A DNA stretch of 64,000 bases from assembly GCA_020697255.1 (NCBI GenBank), contig JAJFBE010000002.1, positions 124,001 through 188,000 of the forward strand, written 5' to 3'. The notes below the pieces were generated by a model. That model was not told the DNA's origin, searched no databases, and worked only from the letters and a program-made list of their open reading frames with translations. The DNA is from Burkholderiales bacterium (GTDB lineage: Bacteria; Pseudomonadota; Gammaproteobacteria; Burkholderiales; UBA11063). The position numbers were made by a program, and so were the translations under genes. Positions within the stretch are counted from its first letter, which is position 1; each line of letters opens with the position of its first letter. Of the stretch, positions 38,198-49,770 are shown in pieces.

Positions 38198-38241
38198 TAC
38201 CGAAATTCGGTATTGTCTAATTCTCTAATTCATGTCATACT
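38198..38241 (+). promoter_or_regulatory. Palindromic operator abutting a promoter, site 3
   Basis: TACCGAAATTCGGTA (38198-38212) is followed immediately by TTGTCT (38213-38218), 17 bases, and CATACT (38236-38241). The site lies about 105 bases before the M13 peptidase ATG. The palindrome is identical to site 1 read on the opposite strand. Confidence 0.65.
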
Positions 38242-38344
38242 ATAAAAAAATTCCTGCATAAGACCATAACTGCGGCTCTTGATATTAGCCGCATGCTGAT
38301 GGCTGGGATTAGATTTATTTCTTATATTGTTCAAGGATAAACCA

Positions 38345-40249
38345 ATGAAAGCAAATAGGCTAAAGATTTATCTGTGTAGTTGTTTATTTATATTAATTTC
38401 AAATTTTGCAATAGCTGGCGCACTTGATTATATTGATGTGTCAATTCCACCACAACAGGATTTCTATCAACATGCAAATGGCGGCTGGCTTGCAAATAGC
38501 GACCGATGTGGAATACAACATAGTGTTGAACAAGAAATTCAAAAAAAAGTAAACATATGCCTGGATAAAACTATTGCCGGTAGTCTTGATAGCTATATGA
38601 AAAATACCATTACCCAGCTGTATAAAAGCTTAACAAGCGAAAAAATAATTATCACCAGAAGTATCAGGCGCGAATTTCTGCTTATTGATAAAATGACTAA
38701 AAAAACAGATATTCCACTTATATTAGGGCATTTAAATTCAATTGGAGTACCAGCTATCGTTGAGACTAAACTAACATATAGTACAAAATCCTGGGGATTT
38801 GCTTTAATAGGCGGAAGCAGCCAAGTTCAAAGTATTCCTACTGAAAAAGAAATAAAAAGCCTATTTGAGAAATTTAGTGAATTAGAAAAAGGTGATCATA
38901 CTATAAATAGCCGTACTGCAACAAAAATAAAAATGATATTAGACAATGAACAAAAAATAAATATTTTATTTAAAAATCCTGATTCTAAACAATATATGAA
39001 CTTTCCAATTGACAATATACCTAAATCAGTGGAACCATGGCTTGGCTATTTAGAAACTGCAGAATTAATTGATAAAACTTATGTTATTTACAATCTTGCA
39101 CATTTTAAGGCAGTAAATGATTTATTATTAGACCCTGAATTTAGCTTAGATGATTGGAAAGCATATCTGAAATTTCAATTTTTGCATACCTATCAAAATG
39201 CCTTAACCACAATGGATAAAACACAAGCATACCAGCAAATCCAGAATATTTTTAATTATGAATTACCTGGAATCTGTTTTTCAGAAGATATTGATGCAAA
39301 TATTAAAGAAGTGAAAACTATCATTTTTAATATCAAGCGCTCCTATGAATTTAGCATAAATTCAACGTCTTGGCTAAGTAAATCAACTATAAACAATGCA
39401 ACTAAACGATTGGAAAATATATCAGTAGCATTTGCCTACCCTCCAGAATTGAAAGAAAAATTTAATGATAAGGAATTAAGCAATGATGATCCAATAGCTA
39501 ACTTAATAGCTATAAACATTTATCATTATAATCAACTAAAAATTAATAGAGTGGGCACCTTATTAGATGAGGCAACTGCATGGACAGCCCCTGTATCAAT
39601 GTATACACCAGCTGTCTACAAGCCTGGAACTCATACAATAGTGATACCCCTAAAATATTTCTTACCACCATTTTTTTCACCTTATAATAAATTATTTTCA
39701 CCCAACTCTGATCAATATGATTATAATAATGCTCTTAATTATGCATCTCTTGGTTTTACATTTGCTCACGAGCTCAGCCACGCTTTAGAATTGCCAAGAT
39801 TTAGTAAAGATAAAAGCGAAATTGAGCAATTTAATACAATATCAAATAAATTAATAAGCCAAGGTATGTCAACACAAAACACCTTGCAAGAAGATATGGC
39901 CGATATACTTGGGCTAGATATAGCTTATAGAGCCTATAACCAATTTGTCCTTAGAGGTGCCAAAGCACCAGTATTTAATATTATATTACCTAACACTCAA
40001 CCTCTATCGATAACTAGTAAACAATTATTTTATTATAGTTTTGCAGAAAGATGGCGTAAAGGGGATAGTAAATGCGTACTCCAAAAACATTCAACAAACT
40101 ATGACCGAGTCAATAATACTTTAAAAAACCAAGATGGGTTTGAAGAAGCTTTTAAAGCACAGCCTGGTGATAAAATGTATTTACCTCCAGATCAGCGAAT
40201 AAGAATTTGGGGGAACTCCGGAATTAGATTCCCGTCTGCACGGGAGTGA
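38345..40249 (+). CDS. Exported M13-family zinc metallopeptidase (neprilysin-like)
   Basis: A 634-residue peptidase with an N-terminal signal peptide (KIYLCSCLFILISNFAIAG). The N-terminal PQQDFYQHANGGWLANS is the M13 start motif. The zinc site is HELSH (His475, Glu476, His479), with the third ligand Glu516 in EDMADILGLDIAY. YKPGTHTIVIPLKYFLPPFF corresponds to the NAYYxP...PA block, though the usual Asn-Ala-Tyr is replaced by AVYKP. The ATG at 38345 has an AAGGA box; the upstream TTG at 38327 overlaps it. The last codons (RFPSARE-stop) are supplied by a dispersed hairpin repeat. Confidence 0.88.
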   Translation: MKANRLKIYLCSCLFILISNFAIAGALDYIDVSIPPQQDFYQHANGGWLANSDRCGIQHSVEQEIQKKVNICLDKTIAGSLDSYMKNTITQLYKSLTSEKIIITRSIRREFLLIDKMTKKTDIPLILGHLNSIGVPAIVETKLTYSTKSWGFALIGGSSQVQSIPTEKEIKSLFEKFSELEKGDHTINSRTATKIKMILDNEQKINILFKNPDSKQYMNFPIDNIPKSVEPWLGYLETAELIDKTYVIYNLAHFKAVNDLLLDPEFSLDDWKAYLKFQFLHTYQNALTTMDKTQAYQQIQNIFNYELPGICFSEDIDANIKEVKTIIFNIKRSYEFSINSTSWLSKSTINNATKRLENISVAFAYPPELKEKFNDKELSNDDPIANLIAINIYHYNQLKINRVGTLLDEATAWTAPVSMYTPAVYKPGTHTIVIPLKYFLPPFFSPYNKLFSPNSDQYDYNNALNYASLGFTFAHELSHALELPRFSKDKSEIEQFNTISNKLISQGMSTQNTLQEDMADILGLDIAYRAYNQFVLRGAKAPVFNIILPNTQPLSITSKQLFYYSFAERWRKGDSKCVLQKHSTNYDRVNNTLKNQDGFEEAFKAQPGDKMYLPPDQRIRIWGNSGIRFPSARE

Positions 40250-40251
40250 CA
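40225..40251 (+). repeat. Dispersed hairpin repeat, copy 6, overlapping a CDS end
   Basis: TAGATTCCCGTCTGCACGGGAGTGACA-type copy with stem TCCCGT/ACGGGA. It contains the stop codon of the M13 peptidase gene (TGA at 40247-40249). A half copy (GTGCGGGAATGATA) follows at about 40261-40274. Confidence 0.75.
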
Positions 40252-40324
40252 GGCTAGTTTTGTGCGGGAATGATAAGTTTAGGGGACAGAGATTGCCACG
40301 CATTGCTATGTAGTGGCTTAATGA

Positions 40325-41380
<1,056 letters not shown>

Positions 41381-41393
41381 TTACTTAGTAAAT

Positions 41394-41425
41394 AAAATCC
41401 CCACTAAATAATTAGTGGGGATTTT
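41394..41425 (-). terminator. Strong hairpin between rpmA and obgE
   Basis: Perfect 14-bp stem AAAATCCCCACTAA/TTAGTGGGGATTTT with a 4-base loop. On the minus strand it is followed by an AT-rich stretch, so it probably attenuates transcription from the ribosomal genes into obgE. Confidence 0.8.
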
Positions 41426-41448
41426 AGATTTAAAAACAAAAATTGTTT

Positions 41449-41709
41449 TTAGTTAGCTGGAACAACGTTTACTAAACGGCGGTTAAATTGACCGCCTACA
41501 GAAAACTCTACACACCCATCTGCTTTTGCAAATAGAGTATGATCTTTACCAATGCCTACATTCTTACCCGGGTGGAACTGGGTACCACGCTGTCTGACAA
41601 TAATGCCACCAGCTAAAATTTGCTCACCACCAAATACTTTAACACCCAACATCTTCGGGTTGGAATCGCGTCCGTTACGTGAACTACCACCGGCTTTCTT
41701 CTGTGCCAT
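41449..41709 (-). CDS. rpmA: 50S ribosomal protein L27
   Basis: An 86-residue ribosomal protein with the expected start [16 protein letters not shown] and the [21 protein letters not shown] core. Its N-terminus reaches the peptidyl-transferase centre. It is the second gene of the L21-L27 pair. Confidence 0.98.
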   Translation of the reverse strand: MAQKKAGGSSRNGRDSNPKMLGVKVFGGEQILAGGIIVRQRGTQFHPGKNVGIGKDHTLFAKADGCVEFSVGGQFNRRLVNVVPAN

Positions 41710-41724
41710 GGATATTTACTCCTA

Positions 41725-42036
41725 TTACTTATTAATCGCGTCAATCTGGATCTCAGTATAATTCTGACGATGCCCTTGACTTTTTTGTGAATGTTTACGA
41801 CGACGCATTTTAAAAATACGTACTTTTTTATGCCGTCCAATGCCAACGACTGATGCGTCAATACTTGCACCGTCTACTGTTGGAGAACCTACTACTACAT
41901 TGTCACCATTTGACACCATTAATACTTCAGTAATGGTAATCTTGCCGCCAATGTCTGCTGGTATCGCTTCTACTTTTAATTTATCGCCAACAGCAACCTT
42001 ATATTGTTTGCCGCCAGTTTTTATTACCGCATACAT
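41725..42036 (-). CDS. rplU: 50S ribosomal protein L21
   Basis: A 103-residue ribosomal protein: [20 protein letters not shown] at the start and the C-terminal [20 protein letters not shown] signature. An AGGAG box lies before the ATG. Transcribed from a promoter at 42098-42127. Confidence 0.98.
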   Translation of the reverse strand: MYAVIKTGGKQYKVAVGDKLKVEAIPADIGGKITITEVLMVSNGDNVVVGSPTVDGASIDASVVGIGRHKKVRIFKMRRRKHSQKSQGHRQNYTEIQIDAINK

Positions 42037-42097
42037 TTTGTGCTCCTAATCTTATTACGTTATGTTATAGAAAAACATTTGTTTCTCTGAAGGGGGG

Positions 42098-42127
42098 ATT
42101 TTACTACAAAAACACCCCATTTGTCAA
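42098..42127 (-). promoter_or_regulatory. Promoter of rplU-rpmA
   Basis: TTGACA (42127-42122), 18 bases, TAAAAT (42103-42098). The -35 box overlaps the stop codon region of the upstream secreted-protein gene, so the two transcription units abut. Confidence 0.75.
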
Positions 42128-42582
42128 TTCATTGACCCAAGCTGACGCGAGATATTGCGCCCGGCCTTCTCAATACTTACATCAAATGAATCTGAACCTG
42201 GCCTGGCATTATTATATAATACCAACTTTTCCCCATTTGGTGCAACACCAGATACCATATCTTTACTAATTCTGGATTGACCGATCGCTCGAATCATTTT
42301 TATTGATGGACTATAAACCCACCCACCAACAGATTTACCCCCCACCAGATTAATATAGGTAACCCCAAAACCAACAGCAGAGGTAGAGTTACAACTAAGC
42401 ACGTTTTTTATTTTTATAATCCTGCTACTAGCAACGTTTACTACCCCACTAGATTCAGGACCATCATAAAAACCAGCTTTTACCGAAATCGGGGTGTCTG
42501 AATAGTTAGTAATATTAAATATGCAGTCAGCATGGACTGACAAGAAGTAAAAAAAACTTAATAAAGTAGCTATTGTTTTCAC
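42124..42582 (-). CDS. Small secreted protein of unknown function
   Basis: A 152-residue protein with a signal peptide (MKTIATLLSFFYFLSVHA) and a mature start DCIFNITNYSDTPISVKAGF, the same strand pattern (F-x-I-x-N-x-S/T) seen in other secreted proteins of this window. Two cysteines (20 and about 64) may pair. The rest looks beta-rich. Its start overlaps the stop of the upstream alpha/beta hydrolase gene by 4 bases, so the two are co-translated; a link in function is not evident. Confidence 0.7.
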   Translation of the reverse strand: MKTIATLLSFFYFLSVHADCIFNITNYSDTPISVKAGFYDGPESSGVVNVASSRIIKIKNVLSCNSTSAVGFGVTYINLVGGKSVGGWVYSPSIKMIRAIGQSRISKDMVSGVAPNGEKLVLYNNARPGSDSFDVSIEKAGRNISRQLGSMN

Positions 42583-43439
42583 AATAAAAAATCTTGTATA
42601 ATCTGCATATGATATTCTGAATATAAATACGGCGCATGCCCTGCGTTTTGTATAGTAACACTTTGAGCTTTCGGGTTGATTTGCTTCATCCGATCAACCG
42701 TTGAAGCTAATAATAAATCTGAACGAACACCATGAATTATCAAGGCCTCAATATCTATTTTTTCCCAATACTCCCAAAGCTGCATATTTTTATTTTTCAA
42801 TATCGACGGATTTGCTGCTTTACTGATATTTTGATCACGTTTTAATTCATACCTACCTCTGGCATTTTTTTGATACGAGGTCAATATATAAAAATCTTCC
42901 AATTCGGGAGGAATAGCAAAATCTAAACTTGTATCCATTAATGATTTTTTGGCTTCTTCATAGGAGTCAAACTCATGTTGTACACTGCTATATTCCCCGA
43001 TACGAGCCAATCCGGCAAACTCTACCTCTGCACCTATATCATTTAAAACCAGCTTATTTAAAGGGTGTGACGGCAGTAAGGCAATCGACATGCCTATTAT
43101 GCCTCCCATTGAAGTGCCAATATAGTCAATATTCTCCAACTTTAATGTTTTTATCAAAAGCATTACGTCATTTACATAAAAAGGTATATTGTAGCCAGCC
43201 CAATTACGCAAATAATCGCTATTGCCACGCCCAACAATATCCGGCGCAATAACATAATAGCCCATTTGTACAAAGTGTTGTGCAACAAAATCAAAGTCCC
43301 GGCTATTACGATTTAACCCGTGCACACAAATCAGGGTTTTACCACCTATTACCTGCTTACCCCACGCAGTATATGCCATGCGGTACAATTCAACACCATT
43401 GTTACACTTTATATAATTAGTTTGTGGGAATATATGCAT
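42579..43439 (-). CDS. Alpha/beta-hydrolase
   Basis: A 286-residue cytosolic hydrolase of the alpha/beta fold. The oxyanion region is ICVHGLNRNSRDFD, the nucleophile elbow is GTSMGGIIG (Ser at about 110), the acid is likely Asp in HGVRSDLL, and the catalytic histidine is in NAGHAPYLYS near the end. Likely an esterase or lactonase; the substrate is unknown. It starts 3 bases after glnS ends. Confidence 0.85.
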   Translation of the reverse strand: MHIFPQTNYIKCNNGVELYRMAYTAWGKQVIGGKTLICVHGLNRNSRDFDFVAQHFVQMGYYVIAPDIVGRGNSDYLRNWAGYNIPFYVNDVMLLIKTLKLENIDYIGTSMGGIIGMSIALLPSHPLNKLVLNDIGAEVEFAGLARIGEYSSVQHEFDSYEEAKKSLMDTSLDFAIPPELEDFYILTSYQKNARGRYELKRDQNISKAANPSILKNKNMQLWEYWEKIDIEALIIHGVRSDLLLASTVDRMKQINPKAQSVTIQNAGHAPYLYSEYHMQIIQDFLL

Positions 43440-43442
43440 ATC

Positions 43443-45119
43443 TTACTTTCTCCAAGTATCTTTTAGGGCCACTGTTTTATTGAAAATTATTTTGTCTTGT
43501 GCTTTAATATCAGCGATAAAGTAGCCTAAACGTTCAAATTGCAACGTACATTGTTTAAAATCCTGCCCAGCTGACTCAATATGCCCATTTAGAATCTGCA
43601 AAGAGTTTGGATTTAAGAAATCGGTAAAATCTTTGCCTTCCATTTTATCCGGCGTAACCTCGGTAAATAGCCGATCATATAAACGGACTTCCGCGTTAAT
43701 CGATAGATCACAACTTACCCAATGAATAACTCCTTTTACTTTACGACCTTCCGGGTTTTTACCCAGGGTATTATGATCAATGCTACAATTTAACTGGGTT
43801 ATTTTGCCATCCGGGCCTTTTATAACTTCTTCGCATTTTATAATATAACTGTGACGAAGCCGTACCTCACCCCCTGGTTGTAACCGCTGAAACCCTGCCT
43901 CAGGTACTTCCTGAAAATCATCAGCTTCAATATAAATTTCTTTAGTTAGCGTGCATAGACGGCTGCCCAATTCAGGCCTTTGTGGGTGAAATGGCGCCTC
44001 ACGTGAAGAGGTTAGTTCAGCAGAAAAATTAGTTAATACAACTTTAATTGGGTTTAATACCGCCATAATTCGCGGAGCTACAACTTCCAAATCTTCACGC
44101 ACAGATGCTTCAAGTAATGTCATATCTACATTATTTGGAGATTTAGAAACACCACAGCGCTCAATGAATAAACGTATCCCAGCCGGGGTATATCCCCGCC
44201 GCCTCATACCAAGTAAGGTCGGCATTCGCGGATCATCCCAGCCATCAACCACACCCATTTCTACTAATTGATTCAACTTTCGCTTACTGGTAATTGTATA
44301 CTGTAGCTCAAGCCGGGAAAATTCAATTTGTCTTGGGTGGCATGGTACAAGGCCAGCTTTTAATAAATGATCTAAAACCCAATCATAAAGCGGCCGATGA
44401 TCTTCAAACTCAAGGCTACAACAAGAATGAGTTATTCCCTCCAATGCATCAGAAATACAATGTGTATAATCATACATCGGATAAATACACCATTTATTAC
44501 CAGTGCGGATATGATGATCACGCTTAATCCGGTAGATAACCGGATCGCGCAAATTCATATTTGGCGAACTCATATCAATTTTTAAACGTAGTGTTTTACT
44601 CCCATCCGGGAAATCACCATTTTTCATTTGACGAAATAATGCCAGATTTTCTTCTTTTGTACGAAAAAGCTTATCAGATGGATCTCTATACGGGCTATTT
44701 TTGCCTGGTGTAGAAAAATCGCCGCGATATTGGCGCATCTGTTCAGGCGTTAAATCACATACATAAGCCATATCTTGTTCAATAAAATACTCAGCAAATT
44801 GGTATAGTTTATCAAAATAATCTGATGCGTGTTTGGTATCCCCGGCCCAGGAAAAACCAAGCCACTTTATGCCTTCTTCAATACTTTTGGCATATTCTTC
44901 ACTTTCTTTTTCCGGATTAGTATCATCAAAGCGTAAATTACACTCTCCGTTAAATTCGCTCGCCAGACCAAAATTCAGGCAAATCGCCTTGGCATGCCCA
45001 ATATGTAAATAACCATTTGGTTCAGGTGGAAAACGGGTAATAATCTTTGTATGTTTTCCTGTCTTTATATCTTCATCTATGATCGTGCGAATGAAATTGT
45101 TTGGCAATACTTCTGTCAT
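43443..45119 (-). CDS. glnS: Glutaminyl-tRNA synthetase
   Basis: A 558-residue class I synthetase that charges tRNA-Gln. The HIGH motif appears as [16 protein letters not shown] near 33-48, and the KMSKS-type loop as TITSKRKLN near 265-275, followed by a GlnRS-type C-terminal beta-barrel anticodon domain. Its presence implies direct glutaminylation. It is the first of a compact three-gene minus-strand run. Confidence 0.97.
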   Translation of the reverse strand: MTEVLPNNFIRTIIDEDIKTGKHTKIITRFPPEPNGYLHIGHAKAICLNFGLASEFNGECNLRFDDTNPEKESEEYAKSIEEGIKWLGFSWAGDTKHASDYFDKLYQFAEYFIEQDMAYVCDLTPEQMRQYRGDFSTPGKNSPYRDPSDKLFRTKEENLALFRQMKNGDFPDGSKTLRLKIDMSSPNMNLRDPVIYRIKRDHHIRTGNKWCIYPMYDYTHCISDALEGITHSCCSLEFEDHRPLYDWVLDHLLKAGLVPCHPRQIEFSRLELQYTITSKRKLNQLVEMGVVDGWDDPRMPTLLGMRRRGYTPAGIRLFIERCGVSKSPNNVDMTLLEASVREDLEVVAPRIMAVLNPIKVVLTNFSAELTSSREAPFHPQRPELGSRLCTLTKEIYIEADDFQEVPEAGFQRLQPGGEVRLRHSYIIKCEEVIKGPDGKITQLNCSIDHNTLGKNPEGRKVKGVIHWVSCDLSINAEVRLYDRLFTEVTPDKMEGKDFTDFLNPNSLQILNGHIESAGQDFKQCTLQFERLGYFIADIKAQDKIIFNKTVALKDTWRK

Positions 45120-45158
45120 GTAATAACCTTAAAATTCTGTAATTAATTTAATTAATAA

Positions 45159-45665
45159 TTAGATAGTTTTATTATTTTCCATACGCTCTATACGCATCGG
45201 GAACAATATCCCATCCATATGATCTACTTCGTGCTGTAATACACGGGCAAAAAAGTTGTCGGTTTCGCCGCTAATAACAGCTCCGGTTTGATCTTGATAT
45301 TTGTATTTCAAGCGTTTTGGTCTGGTTACCACACCTCGTTTCTCTGGCACTGATAAGCATCCTTCATTCAATTCATAAACCTCTTCGCCCACAACTTCAT
45401 AACTTGGGTTTATCAGTACTGTTTGAGAACAACTACCAATATCTGCATACCGCGGGTTACTTTCACCAAAGCCAATTATGGCAATTCTCTTTAGCACACC
45501 AATTTGTACCGCAGCAATACCAACTGCCGATACAATCGAATTTTTTGTATCTATCATATCCTGAATTATCGCATTTAATTCCGGGGTATTCAACTCTTCC
45601 TGCGCTACTTCTATACTTCTTTGATGTAATATCTTATTCCCAACTGTTACTATTTCTTTTATCAT
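45159..45665 (-). CDS. def: Peptide deformylase
   Basis: A 168-residue metalloenzyme that removes the formyl group from new proteins. Motif 1 reads AVGIAAVQIG where GIGLAAPQ is usual, so Pro is replaced by Val; motif 2 EGCLSVP and motif 3 QHEVDHMDG are intact and provide Cys and two His metal ligands plus the catalytic Glu. No fmt gene is adjacent. A second deformylase could exist elsewhere. Confidence 0.94.
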   Translation of the reverse strand: MIKEIVTVGNKILHQRSIEVAQEELNTPELNAIIQDMIDTKNSIVSAVGIAAVQIGVLKRIAIIGFGESNPRYADIGSCSQTVLINPSYEVVGEEVYELNEGCLSVPEKRGVVTRPKRLKYKYQDQTGAVISGETDNFFARVLQHEVDHMDGILFPMRIERMENNKTI

Positions 45666-45727
45666 ATCTTGTATAATACCTATTTAGATTTAACCCTTGA
45701 TTATAACGTATCTAATAGGAAAACGCA

Positions 45728-46444
45728 TTGAAACTCGCATTTATCTCCGATTTACATTTAAGCCCTGAGACACCTGAAAACAACCAGATTTTATTTAATT
45801 TGCTTACTTCCTGGCAACAAAATCTTGATGGCCTGTATATTCTGGGCGACTTCTTTGATTATTATTTAGGGGACGATGATAATAATGAATTTATGCTAAG
45901 TATAAAAAAGGCATTCCGGGAATTTACCAAACACGTCCCGATTTATTTTATTGGCGGCAACCATGACTTTGGTATAGGGCCTATCTTTGAAAAAGAAACC
46001 AAAATCCGGTTTATTCGTGATTTAACTACAATTAAAGTAGGTACTAATACTATCCTGTTAAGTCATGGGGATGCGTTTTGTACTTTGGATATAAAATACC
46101 AGCGCATGAAAAAAATCCTGCAAAATCCTTTATTAATGTATATATTACGCAAGACTCCTCTATCATGGCGGTATAAATTAAAAGATACTTTAGAAAAAAA
46201 ATCGGCTAAAGCATTTAACTCTATGCCACAGGATACTTACCATGTTGTTGATAACACCATCATAGAGTTTGCCAAACAAAAGCAGGCTAATATAGTTATT
46301 CATGGCCATACTCATAAACCCGGGCGCTATTTAATTGAAGCAAACAATTTAACTATACAACGTTATGAAATCCCAGACTGGGCAGATAGGCCTGGTGGTG
46401 GGCATATAATGCTGGAAGATGATACATTTCAGATAGTAATGTAA
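45728..46444 (+). CDS. lpxH: UDP-2,3-diacylglucosamine diphosphatase LpxH
   Basis: A 238-residue calcineurin-like phosphoesterase that makes lipid X in lipid A synthesis at the inner membrane. Metal-binding motifs in order: FISDLHLS, LGDFFDYYLGDD, GGNHDFG, SHGDAF, HGHTHKPG. The start is a TTG at 45728 with an AGGA box 7 bases upstream; no ATG lies before the first metal motif, so TTG initiation is required. Confidence 0.94.
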   Translation: MKLAFISDLHLSPETPENNQILFNLLTSWQQNLDGLYILGDFFDYYLGDDDNNEFMLSIKKAFREFTKHVPIYFIGGNHDFGIGPIFEKETKIRFIRDLTTIKVGTNTILLSHGDAFCTLDIKYQRMKKILQNPLLMYILRKTPLSWRYKLKDTLEKKSAKAFNSMPQDTYHVVDNTIIEFAKQKQANIVIHGHTHKPGRYLIEANNLTIQRYEIPDWADRPGGGHIMLEDDTFQIVM

Positions 46445-46520
46445 TAGCCTTAAAATGACTGGGTGGTTTTGTGATAAAATCATCTCTTCAAAATATAATA
46501 TTCATAGAAAGTATTAACCC

Positions 46521-47744
46521 ATGCAAAAAATTAAAGTAGCAAATCCGGTGGTCGAACTAGACGGCGACGAGATGACACGTATTATCTGGAAATTTATTAA
46601 AGATAAACTAATACTGCCATATCTTGATATAGATATTAAATATTATGACTTAGGTATGGAATCAAGGGATAACACTAATGACCAAATCACTATTGATGCA
46701 GCAAATGCAATCAAACAATACAATGTCGGAATTAAATGCGCCACGATTACTCCGGATGAAGCCCGGGTTAAAGAGTTTAACTTAAAAAAAATGTGGAAAT
46801 CGCCAAATGGTACTATCCGTAACATTCTGGATGGTACAGTATTTAGAGAACCTATTGTATGTAAAAACGTACCACGCCTGGTACCAAACTGGACGCATCC
46901 AATTATTATTGGCCGTCACGCTCATGCTGATCAATATAAAGCTGTAGATTTTGTTACCAAAGGTAGTGGAAGACTAACCATCACCTTTACCCCTGAAAAT
47001 GGTACACCTGAAACTCACGAAGTATATGATTTTAATGGTGATGGCGTTGCCATGGGAATGTACAATACCGATGAATCAATCCGTGGCTTTGCCCATGCCT
47101 GCTTTAATATGGCAATCAATAAGAAATGGCCATTATATCTATCTACTAAAAATACTATTTTAAAAAAATATGACGGCCGTTTTAAGGATATCTTTAACGA
47201 AATTTACGAAAGTGAATTTAAACAAAAATTTGCAACTTTGGGAATTGTTTACGAACATCGCCTAATTGATGATATGGTTGCCTCAGCCCTAAAATGGAAC
47301 GGAAATTTTGTCTGGGCGTGTAAGAATTATGATGGTGATGTACAATCGGATACTGTTGCCCAAGGCTTTGGTTCTCTTGGCCTAATGACATCAGTATTAG
47401 TAACTCCAGATGGCAAGACTATGGAAGCAGAAGCAGCCCATGGTACTGTAACTCGCCATTACCGAGATCACCAACAAGGTAAAAAAACCTCAACTAATCC
47501 AATTGCCTCAATTTTTGCCTGGACACGCGGTTTGGCGCATCGTGGTAAATTAGATAGCAATAACGAACTGGTAAAATTTGCAGAAACGCTAGAGCAAGTT
47601 TGCGTTGAAACTGTAGAGTCTGGAAAAATGACTAAAGATTTAGCGGTATGTATTCATGGGAATAAGCTTAAGGATACTGATTATCTAAATACGGAAGATT
47701 TTTTAGAAGCCTTAAATACTAATTTGAAAGCAAAGCTTAGGTAA
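46521..47744 (+). CDS. icd: NADP-dependent isocitrate dehydrogenase, eukaryotic-like type
   Basis: A 407-residue TCA-cycle enzyme of the dimeric type II class found in mitochondria, cytosol and some bacteria, not the shorter E. coli-like class. The start [19 protein letters not shown] and the substrate loop [20 protein letters not shown] are diagnostic; [13 protein letters not shown] and [17 protein letters not shown] carry other active-site and cofactor residues. A dispersed hairpin repeat follows the stop by 4 bases. Confidence 0.97.
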   Translation: MQKIKVANPVVELDGDEMTRIIWKFIKDKLILPYLDIDIKYYDLGMESRDNTNDQITIDAANAIKQYNVGIKCATITPDEARVKEFNLKKMWKSPNGTIRNILDGTVFREPIVCKNVPRLVPNWTHPIIIGRHAHADQYKAVDFVTKGSGRLTITFTPENGTPETHEVYDFNGDGVAMGMYNTDESIRGFAHACFNMAINKKWPLYLSTKNTILKKYDGRFKDIFNEIYESEFKQKFATLGIVYEHRLIDDMVASALKWNGNFVWACKNYDGDVQSDTVAQGFGSLGLMTSVLVTPDGKTMEAEAAHGTVTRHYRDHQQGKKTSTNPIASIFAWTRGLAHRGKLDSNNELVKFAETLEQVCVETVESGKMTKDLAVCIHGNKLKDTDYLNTEDFLEALNTNLKAKLR

Positions 47745-47748
47745 AGGC

Positions 47749-47777
47749 TGGATCCCCGGTTGCGGCCGGGGATGACA
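47749..47777 (+). repeat. Dispersed hairpin repeat, copy 7
   Basis: TGGATCCCCGG...CCGGGGATGACA with stem ATCCCCGG/CCGGGGAT and loop TTGCGG (partly pairing). It lies between the convergent icd and zipA-like genes, where it could terminate both. Confidence 0.85.
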
Positions 47778-47805
47778 TAGGTACAACCAATGTGATAACG
47801 TCTTG

Positions 47806-49038
47806 TTAAAATACTCTATTGATTAATTCGCCACCTAGTTCTACACCATTTTGCTTAGCATTATCTGCATATTTTTTAACATGTAAAGTAATTGCATCGT
47901 AATCTTTTTGGCCTAAAATATTTCTATTGCTGGTTAATAAGCGCGCTTCAAAATTTTGCATTACTTTCTCAGCACAATCAAAAATCTTCTCAATAGCATA
48001 ATGCGGATCTTTTTGTTTGTGCAAGCAAGCCGTAATCTGTAACAAATTGTATGAATTTGCCGATTTAAATGCGGAACCATTTTCAGCACTGATTTTAAAT
48101 ACTACCTGATTGCCTTCAGCCAGCTGTAAAAAGCCGTTACTTTCAATTAAGCCTAAACCACCAAAAAACCTGATTAAGTCAGAATAAGAATAACTTTCCT
48201 GAGTAATTATAAACAGACTAAGATTGAGTTCAATTTTTTCCAGATGTTTAATCTGGTGCTGAATTTTGGAAATTGAAGCCTCATAATCTGATCTATAAAT
48301 ATGCGCCTCGTTTTGCATTACAAATTTGTGCCATTCATTATAAATATTTGAAAGCGAAGCCTGGGAAATCAACCCCTCATTATCTACTAATTGAACAACA
48401 AACTTCAATGCCCGCGCTACGTATTTTTCACCACGATTAAATAAGAGCCATTGATTATTTTTGTCAAGAACATAAATCTTAAATGGTTTATCAGTAAATT
48501 GGGAAATTTCCGGGAGGACTTTTATCTTTCGAAGCTCTTCAAACCCAATATCCACAACAAAATCTAGCTCACAATTTATCTGATCAGCAAATGGAAATCC
48601 TACTTTATGAATATCGGCAAAAAACGCTTCAACACTATGTTCCGGATGGATCACTTCTTCAACTTTTTCTACTTCAGGGGTTTTAGTAGCAAATAAATCC
48701 TGAACCGGAACATAAGGAGTTTCATCGGCTACAGGCTTAGTCACAATAGTCACGGCTTCTTGCATATCAAAAAGTGGATCATCATCTAAAGAATTTTCGG
48801 CAAGTGCCACATCTTTTGGCAAAATTGCATTATCCTGGGTGGTTTGTTTATTAGTATCAACCCCATCCAAAGTAAAAGTCTTATTTTCATCAATAATTAC
48901 ATCATGCGTTGATTGATTAAAATTATTTTCAACCATTTTTTTAAATTTTGCTTCTTGGTATAAATAATAGCTAATTGTCAATAAAATCAAGGCGACTACC
49001 GCTGCAATAATGGTTAATTGGATTGTATCCATACTCAT
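47806..49038 (-). CDS. ZipA-like cell division protein
   Basis: A 410-residue protein with one N-terminal membrane helix (TIQLTIIAAVVALILLTISYYL), a long acidic, low-complexity linker (about 30-150) and a C-terminal domain (about 270-390) whose LNLSLFIITQESYSYSDLIRFFGGLGL stretch resembles the FtsZ-binding domain of ZipA. This domain order is that of ZipA, which tethers FtsZ to the membrane. The sequence is divergent from the enterobacterial protein, so the assignment rests on architecture. Confidence 0.72.
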   Translation of the reverse strand: MSMDTIQLTIIAAVVALILLTISYYLYQEAKFKKMVENNFNQSTHDVIIDENKTFTLDGVDTNKQTTQDNAILPKDVALAENSLDDDPLFDMQEAVTIVTKPVADETPYVPVQDLFATKTPEVEKVEEVIHPEHSVEAFFADIHKVGFPFADQINCELDFVVDIGFEELRKIKVLPEISQFTDKPFKIYVLDKNNQWLLFNRGEKYVARALKFVVQLVDNEGLISQASLSNIYNEWHKFVMQNEAHIYRSDYEASISKIQHQIKHLEKIELNLSLFIITQESYSYSDLIRFFGGLGLIESNGFLQLAEGNQVVFKISAENGSAFKSANSYNLLQITACLHKQKDPHYAIEKIFDCAEKVMQNFEARLLTSNRNILGQKDYDAITLHVKKYADNAKQNGVELGGELINRVF

Positions 49039-49127
49039 AATTAATACCCCTTTTTCAAATACCGCTCTTATACTCTTTCATATTGAAAAATCAATTCAAT
49101 TTGTTCAAGTATATAACCATTCAATAT

Positions 49128-49640
49128 TTAATTATTTTCTATAATGTCCCGAATAAATTGAAACAATTTACGATAATTATGTTGCTTATTTTGGGCAATT
49201 TCTTTCCTTACTTGACGGATAAGACTTCTTAACTGCCCAATATCCCCAACCGTATAGGTTGTTATAAATAAATTTAGTTCACTATCATTAGCTAAAAGAC
49301 GCTCCCGCCATGTCTCACATTCATGTAATTTTCGAACTGAAGCTTTGTGCACACCATTTATTTCATCTAGTTTTTCCTGAATACCGGCCGCGTCAACATT
49401 ACGCATTAGTTTACCAATATACTGGCTCTGGCGGCGTATTGCACCGTTTGCTGTTATTTTTTGCGCTTCAAGAATTGCAGTTAATAAATTATCAGGTAAA
49501 TTAAACTTTGCCAGCTGGGCCTTGTTCAACTCTACTAATGCCATGCCTAAATGCTGCAAATCTTCCATTTTAGCCTTAGCTTTGGTTTTGCTTAGCTTTT
49601 CCTGTACTTCCGGAGTTTCAACAACATCTTCTGCTTGCAT
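49128..49640 (-). CDS. darP: Ribosome-associated protein DarP (YjgA, DUF615)
   Basis: A 170-residue, highly charged helical protein. The core KAKMEDLQHLGMALVEL...LPDNLLTAILEAQ and GAIRRQSQYIGKLMRNVD match the DUF615 family, which promotes late 50S assembly. Length is normal. It is divergent from pmbA, its usual neighbour in proteobacteria. Confidence 0.93.
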   Translation of the reverse strand: MQAEDVVETPEVQEKLSKTKAKAKMEDLQHLGMALVELNKAQLAKFNLPDNLLTAILEAQKITANGAIRRQSQYIGKLMRNVDAAGIQEKLDEINGVHKASVRKLHECETWRERLLANDSELNLFITTYTVGDIGQLRSLIRQVRKEIAQNKQHNYRKLFQFIRDIIENN

Positions 49641-49770
49641 AATATCAGCTTATTTACAATAATATATACTTTATGAGTAAGTATTTTAACACAAACACGA
49701 CAAACTAATATCAAATCAGGTTCTTAATTTCTGGTAAAATACTTATTCGAGAATAAGAGAAGGTAGAATA

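Noticed and set aside
41613-41870. Minus-strand frame of 85 codons across rpmA and rplU
   Set aside because: Overlaps the two ribosomal protein genes in another frame.
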